Positions 60,659-64,000 of a DNA stretch of 64,000 nucleotides are shown piece by piece (within the stretch, counting starts at the first letter, position 1; each line of letters opens with the position of its first letter). The position numbers were made by a program, and so were the translations under genes. Source of the DNA: Bradyrhizobium sp. Ghvi (GTDB lineage Bacteria; Pseudomonadota; Alphaproteobacteria; Rhizobiales; Xanthobacteraceae); assembly GCF_900115265.1 (NCBI RefSeq), contig NZ_FOVU01000001.1, positions 717,001-781,000 of the forward strand, read 5' to 3'. The notes below the pieces were generated by a model. It was not told where the DNA came from and did not search any database. It was given only the letters and a program-made list of their open reading frames with translations.

Positions 60659-61730
60659 CAAACTCTCGCGCCGTGCGTTTGCCGGCGGCATCGCCGCGCT
60701 GGCGCTTGCCCGCCGCGCCGCTGCGCAAGGCTATGCGGGGCTCGGCGAGAGCGCCGATGGCTTTGCGAAGGTCACGCCGGGCAAAACGTTTGTCTTCCCT
60801 GCCGATCACGGGCCGCACCCGGAGTTTCGCATCGAGTGGTGGTATCTGACGGCAAATCTCGTCGATGCCAGCGGCGCGGCCTGCGGGCTGCAATGGACGC
60901 TGTTCCGCCAGGCCGCGAAGCCGGGCCCGCAAGGCGAAGGCTGGGCCAACAAGCAGATCTGGATGGCGCATGCGGCGGTGACGCGCGCCGACACCCACCG
61001 TTTCAACGAGCGGTTCGCGCGCGGCGGTATCGGGCAAGCCGGCGTCGAGGCAAGGCCGTTCGCGGCGTGGATCGACGATTGGGATATGAAAGGTTCTGAG
61101 CGTACCGACGATCTCACCTTGTCGCCGGTGACACTGAAGGCCTCGAGCACCGATTTCAGCTACGCGTTGACGCTCGAGGCCGGCCGCCCGGTCGTGTTGC
61201 AAGGCGAGGGAGGCTACAGCCGCAAATCCGAGCGCGGGCAGGCGTCGTATTATTACAGCCAGCCGTTCTACCGCGCGCGCGGCACCCTCACGATCGACGA
61301 CATCCAGGTCGACGTCACGGGCCAGGCCTGGATGGACCGGGAGTGGAGCAGCCAGCCGCTCGACACCGACCAGACCGGCTGGGACTGGCTGTCGCTGCAT
61401 CTGTCCACCGGCGACAAGCTGATGCTGTACCGGCTGCGGCAAAAAGACGGCAAGGATTACCCGTTCGGCAACTGGATCAGCGCCAGCGGCGAGACGCAGA
61501 TGATCGCGGGGAGCGACATCCAGATGGCGCCGAAGGCCACGGCGGATGTGGCAGGACGCAAGCTGCCGGTGGAATGGCAGATCGCAATCCCCTCGCGCTC
61601 ATTCTCGATTGCCTGCAAGCCGCTCAACCCTGCGGCATGGATGGGGACCGGCTTCTCCTATTGGGAGGGACCGGTCAGCTTCGCCGGCACGCATCAGGGC
61701 GTTGGCTATCTCGAGCTGACCGGGTATTGA
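60648..61730 (+). CDS. AttH/CrtC-like lipocalin-fold protein
   Basis: A 360-residue exported protein with a Tat-like signal (LSRRAFAGGIAALALARRAAAQG). The core shows the CrtC/AttH family pattern: EFRIEWWYLTANL, YYYSQPFYRARGTL, GQAWMDREWSS and WDWLSLHLSTG. Databases may label it carotenoid 1,2-hydratase, but no carotenoid genes are near and the ABC partners point to an AttH role, probably binding a lipid delivered by the FtsX-type transporter. Start ATG at 60648 lies inside the permease gene. Confidence 0.87.
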   Translation: MSADKLSRRAFAGGIAALALARRAAAQGYAGLGESADGFAKVTPGKTFVFPADHGPHPEFRIEWWYLTANLVDASGAACGLQWTLFRQAAKPGPQGEGWANKQIWMAHAAVTRADTHRFNERFARGGIGQAGVEARPFAAWIDDWDMKGSERTDDLTLSPVTLKASSTDFSYALTLEAGRPVVLQGEGGYSRKSERGQASYYYSQPFYRARGTLTIDDIQVDVTGQAWMDREWSSQPLDTDQTGWDWLSLHLSTGDKLMLYRLRQKDGKDYPFGNWISASGETQMIAGSDIQMAPKATADVAGRKLPVEWQIAIPSRSFSIACKPLNPAAWMGTGFSYWEGPVSFAGTHQGVGYLELTGY

Positions 61731-61745
61731 AGCGCGACCGTTTGA

Positions 61746-62147
61746 ATGGACCTTGCGATGTATCATCTCACCGCCCTCGTCACGCTGCTGGCAATTGCAT
61801 TTTACTTCTTCACTTCCATCAACGTCTCGCGCTCGCGCAGCAAGACCGGCGTCAAGGTGCCGGCGATGTCGGGCCATCCGGACTTCGAGCGCGCCTTCCG
61901 CATCCAGATGAACACGCTGGAATGGATGCCGATCTTCCTTCCGGCGCTCTGGCTGTTCGCGATCTATGTCAGCAACGCCGGCGCGGCGGCGATCGGCGCG
62001 GTCTGGATCGTCGGCCGCATCGCCTATTTCATCGGCTATTCGCAGGCCGCCGCCAAGCGCGGCCCGGGCTTTGCGATCCAGGCCACCGCCGCGATCGCCC
62101 TGTGGGTGGGCGCACTGGGCGCGGTGGTGATGCGGCTGGTGTCGTGA
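61746..62147 (+). CDS. MAPEG-family membrane protein
   Basis: A 133-residue protein with about four membrane helices. The family phrase is ERAFRIQMNTLEWMPIFLPALWLF. MAPEG proteins include microsomal glutathione transferases and eicosanoid enzymes; bacterial members probably conjugate glutathione to lipophilic compounds. It lies 15 bases after the AttH-like gene and is probably co-transcribed. Confidence 0.88.
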   Translation: MDLAMYHLTALVTLLAIAFYFFTSINVSRSRSKTGVKVPAMSGHPDFERAFRIQMNTLEWMPIFLPALWLFAIYVSNAGAAAIGAVWIVGRIAYFIGYSQAAAKRGPGFAIQATAAIALWVGALGAVVMRLVS

Positions 62148-62162
62148 GGGCATCACACGCGC

Positions 62163-62298
62163 TCGTGTCCCGGGCGCGGTCCAGCGTGTAACGCTGCGCC
62201 GCTGAACCGGGACCCAATTTAGCCGGGAATTTGGAGAAGCGTGGGTCCCGGCTCTGCGGTGCACCGCTAAGAAGCGCTGCACCGCGTCCGGGACACGA
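62163..62298. repeat. Dispersed repeat, GTGTCCCGGGCG family, copy 2
   Basis: CTCGTGTCCCGGGCGCGG opens it and GCGTCCGGGACACGA closes it, with GAACCGGGACCC and GGGTCCCGGC between. It has the same layout as 14106-14239 and also lies between convergent genes. Confidence 0.8.
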
Positions 62299-62303
62299 AA
62301 GAC

Positions 62304-63506
62304 CTACTTCGTCAGCGGGCAGCCGCTTTCCTTGGCGGTGAAGAACGCCTGGTCGCCGGGGACCACGGCGAGCTGCTTGTAATAATCCCACGGCTTCTTC
62401 GATTCCGAGGGCTTCTTGACCTCGAACAGATACATGTCGTGCACCATGCGGCCGTTCTCGAGCACCTTGCCCTTGGCGAAGGCGTCGTCGACCGGCAACT
62501 CCTTCAGCTTCTTGGCGACCGCTTCGGTGTCCTTGGTGCCGGCGGCCTTCACCGCCTTCAGATAGCTCAGCGTCGCCGAATAGGTGCCGGCGTGGATCAT
62601 GCTCGGCATCCGCCCGGTTCGCTTGAAGAAGCGCTCGGAGAAGGCGCGCGTCGCGTCGTCGTGATCCCAATAGAAACCCTCGGTCAGCACCAGGCCCTGC
62701 GCCGCCTGCAGGCCGAGGCCGTGCACTTCGGCGAGCGTCATCAGGAGGCCGGCGAGCTTCTGGCCGCCGGAGACGATTCCGAACTCCGATGCCTGTTTGA
62801 TCGAGTTGGTGGTGTCGAGGCCCGCATTGGCGAGGCCGACGATCTTGGCCTTCGAGCTCTGCGCCTGGAGCAGGAAGGACGAGAAGTCGGAAGAGTTGAG
62901 CGGCACGCGCACCGAGCCGACCACCTTGCCGCCATTGGCGGTGACGATCTCGCTGGTGTCCTTCTCCAGCGCATAACCGAAGGCATAGTCCGCGGTGAGA
63001 AAGAACCAGGTGTCGCCGCCGGCTTTGGTCAGCGCACCACCGGTACCGACCGCAAGCGCGCGGGTGTCGTACGCCCAGTGGAAGCCGTAGGGCTGGCAGG
63101 CATCGCCCGTGAGGCGTGAGGTCGCGGCGCCGACGACGATGTCGATCTTCTTCTTCTCCTTGGAGAGCTCGTGGATCGCGAGCGCGACCGAAGAGGTCGT
63201 CAGCTCCGTGATCATGTCGACGTTCTCTACGTCGTACCAGCGTCGCGCGATCGAGGTGGCGAGATCGGGCTTGTTCTGGTGGTCGGCTGTGACCATCTCG
63301 ATCTTCTGGCCGAGCACCTCGCCGCCAAAATCCTCGATGGCCATCTTGGCCGCTTCGACGGAGTACTTGCCGCCGTAATCGGCATAGACGCCGGACTGAT
63401 CGTTGAGGATGCCGATCTTGACGCCTTGTCCCGTTCCTTGCGCGGAGGCCGGCGCCGCCAGCAAGAGAGCCGAAATTGCGGCAGCGGCCAAAAGTGCTGA
63501 TTTCAT
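62304..63506 (-). CDS. LivK-type ABC substrate-binding protein, paralogue of the P450-operon protein
   Basis: A 400-residue periplasmic binding protein with a signal peptide ending APASAQ. The mature part begins VKIGILNDQSGVYADYGG. It aligns end to end with the protein at 5835-7049, sharing ADHQNKPDL, FLLQAQ, GLANAG, GGQKLAG, EGFYWD and MYLFEVKKP. An aromatic-acid or amide ligand is a guess by paralogy. No transporter genes are adjacent. Confidence 0.88.
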   Translation of the reverse strand: MKSALLAAAAISALLLAAPASAQGTGQGVKIGILNDQSGVYADYGGKYSVEAAKMAIEDFGGEVLGQKIEMVTADHQNKPDLATSIARRWYDVENVDMITELTTSSVALAIHELSKEKKKIDIVVGAATSRLTGDACQPYGFHWAYDTRALAVGTGGALTKAGGDTWFFLTADYAFGYALEKDTSEIVTANGGKVVGSVRVPLNSSDFSSFLLQAQSSKAKIVGLANAGLDTTNSIKQASEFGIVSGGQKLAGLLMTLAEVHGLGLQAAQGLVLTEGFYWDHDDATRAFSERFFKRTGRMPSMIHAGTYSATLSYLKAVKAAGTKDTEAVAKKLKELPVDDAFAKGKVLENGRMVHDMYLFEVKKPSESKKPWDYYKQLAVVPGDQAFFTAKESGCPLTK

Positions 63507-63790
63507 CTGTTATCTCCCAGCATTGTTCTGTTTTGAAATCGCGCGGAGTGTAGTGAAGAAGACCGGGCGTGCCCATCCATTTCATGTTGGTCGTTAGTAT
63601 GGGCGGCTTTGCGTCAAACAACCGCTGTCGTCGCGGACAAGCGAAGCGCAGATCCGGACCCATAACCACAGGGAGGAGTTTTGCGAAGACCGTGGTGACG
63701 GGCTTCGCCCCGCACTGCTCCCTGGGGTTATGGATCCCCGCGTTCAGCGGGGATGACAGCGGAGAGTCTGGAGACGCCAGTGGCCAACAC
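63507..63790. other. Intergenic region dominated by a repeat
   Basis: The first 115 bases should hold the promoter of the binding-protein gene (minus strand); the rest is the GTCGTCCC-family repeat. No coding region is seen. Confidence 0.5.
63623..63762. repeat. Dispersed repeat, GTCGTCCCCGCG family, copy 2
   Basis: GCTGTCGTCGCGGAC starts it and CAGCGGGGATGACAGC ends it; GGACCCATAACCACAGGGA pairs with TCCCTGGGGTTATGGATCC. It has the same layout as 55880-56014. Confidence 0.75.
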
Positions 63791-64000
63791 CTAAGAGCCC
63801 ACTGCCTCCGTCCCCTTCTCGTTCCGCCCCTCCGCCAGGTTCCGCACCACCACATAGAAGATCGGCGTGAACAAGAGGCCGAACAGGGTGACGCCGAGCA
63901 TGCCGAAGAACACGGCGACGCCGACCGCCTGGCGCATTTCGGAGCCCGAGCCGGACGAGATCACCAGCGGCAGCACGCCGAGGATGAAGGCAAAGGACGT
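63791..64000 (-). CDS. RND-family efflux pump inner-membrane protein, C-terminal end (5' end outside window)
   Basis: The last 69 codons of a gene entering from the right edge. The sequence FILGVLPLVISSGSGSEMRQAVG, then FFGMLGVTLFGLLFTPIFYVVVRNL, is the final membrane part of AcrB/MexB-type pumps, where the last two helices and the GxE-like turn are highly conserved. The pump would expel drugs or hydrophobic compounds with a TolC-type partner. The rest cannot be judged. Confidence 0.9.
   Translation of the reverse strand, partial: TSFAFILGVLPLVISSGSGSEMRQAVGVAVFFGMLGVTLFGLLFTPIFYVVVRNLAEGRNEKGTEAVGS

Noticed and set aside
60648..61730. A carotenoid biosynthesis role for the CrtC-like protein
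   Set aside because: No other carotenoid genes are present, while LolD/FtsX-type genes overlap it as in att operons.
62029..63855. A 608-codon minus-strand frame in another phase over the last binding protein
   Set aside because: It passes through two repeats and is out of phase with the conserved protein at 62304-63506.
1..64000. CRISPR arrays, tRNA or rRNA genes, insertion sequences and prophage genes
   Set aside because: No regularly spaced direct repeats, tRNA-like cloverleaves, transposases or phage genes were seen; the repeats present are palindromic and dispersed.

Overview
The window reads as chromosomal DNA of a GC-rich alphaproteobacterium, most likely Bradyrhizobium or a close relative such as Rhodopseudomonas. 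This rests on a CYP199A-type P450/ferredoxin pair, many periplasmic solute-binding proteins, alphaproteobacterial-style dispersed palindromic repeats, a Sox cluster, and strong GC bias with long antisense open frames. I saw no rRNA, tRNA, CRISPR array, insertion sequence or prophage. Both ends cut through genes: an HPPD-family enzyme on the left and an RND efflux pump on the right.

Layout. 1-12.1 kb carries aromatic-acid functions: an HPPD-like dioxygenase, a branched-chain-type binding protein, an NDH-2-like flavoprotein, a tannase/feruloyl esterase, a P450-ferredoxin-binding protein operon with a divergent MarR gene, and a feruloyl-CoA synthase with its own divergent MarR gene. 12.3-22.5 kb is a nitrogen-scavenging block: allophanate hydrolase (AtzF-like) facing an operon for a peptide-type ABC importer, AtzG, AtzE, AtzH and a GntR regulator. 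22.9-32.0 kb holds a kinase-fold protein, an orphan UgpB, and an apparent signalling operon (TRAP binding protein, membrane histidine kinase, receiver-kinase hybrid, OmpR-type regulator) followed by an ECF sigma factor. 32.3-36.7 kb has CcdA and a TlpA/DipZ-like thioredoxin, a duplicated membrane protein, an L,D-transpeptidase and an orphan amino-acid binding protein. 36.9-46.4 kb carries two acyl-CoA dehydrogenases, a CMD-family and a VOC-family protein, two MFS transporters, a prolyl oligopeptidase-family peptidase and a DUF938 methyltransferase. 46.6-52.7 kb is a sulfur-oxidation block: soxXYZA, a SoxK-like small gene, soxB, a periplasmic DsrE protein, a persulfide dioxygenase-rhodanese fusion and a 59-residue basic/acidic protein. 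52.8-62.1 kb has two MFS transporters around an N-acyl-D-amino-acid deacylase, then an AttEFGH-like export operon and a MAPEG protein. 62.3-64 kb has another binding protein and the end of an RND pump gene.

How the parts fit. The left third is consistent with uptake and entry of methoxylated, hydroxycinnamic and ester-bound plant aromatics into central ring-cleavage routes. The Atz block would import a small nitrogen compound and strip its nitrogen through carboxylated urea intermediates, but the usual first enzyme (cyanuric acid or biuret hydrolase) is absent here. The Sox block lacks soxCD within the window and instead carries DsrE and persulfide dioxygenase genes. Seven binding proteins are present but only one has adjacent permeases, and one of the others sits at the head of a sensor-kinase operon. 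At least five families of intergenic palindromic repeats recur, and one such element appears to have entered the linker of the ABC ATPase gene in frame.
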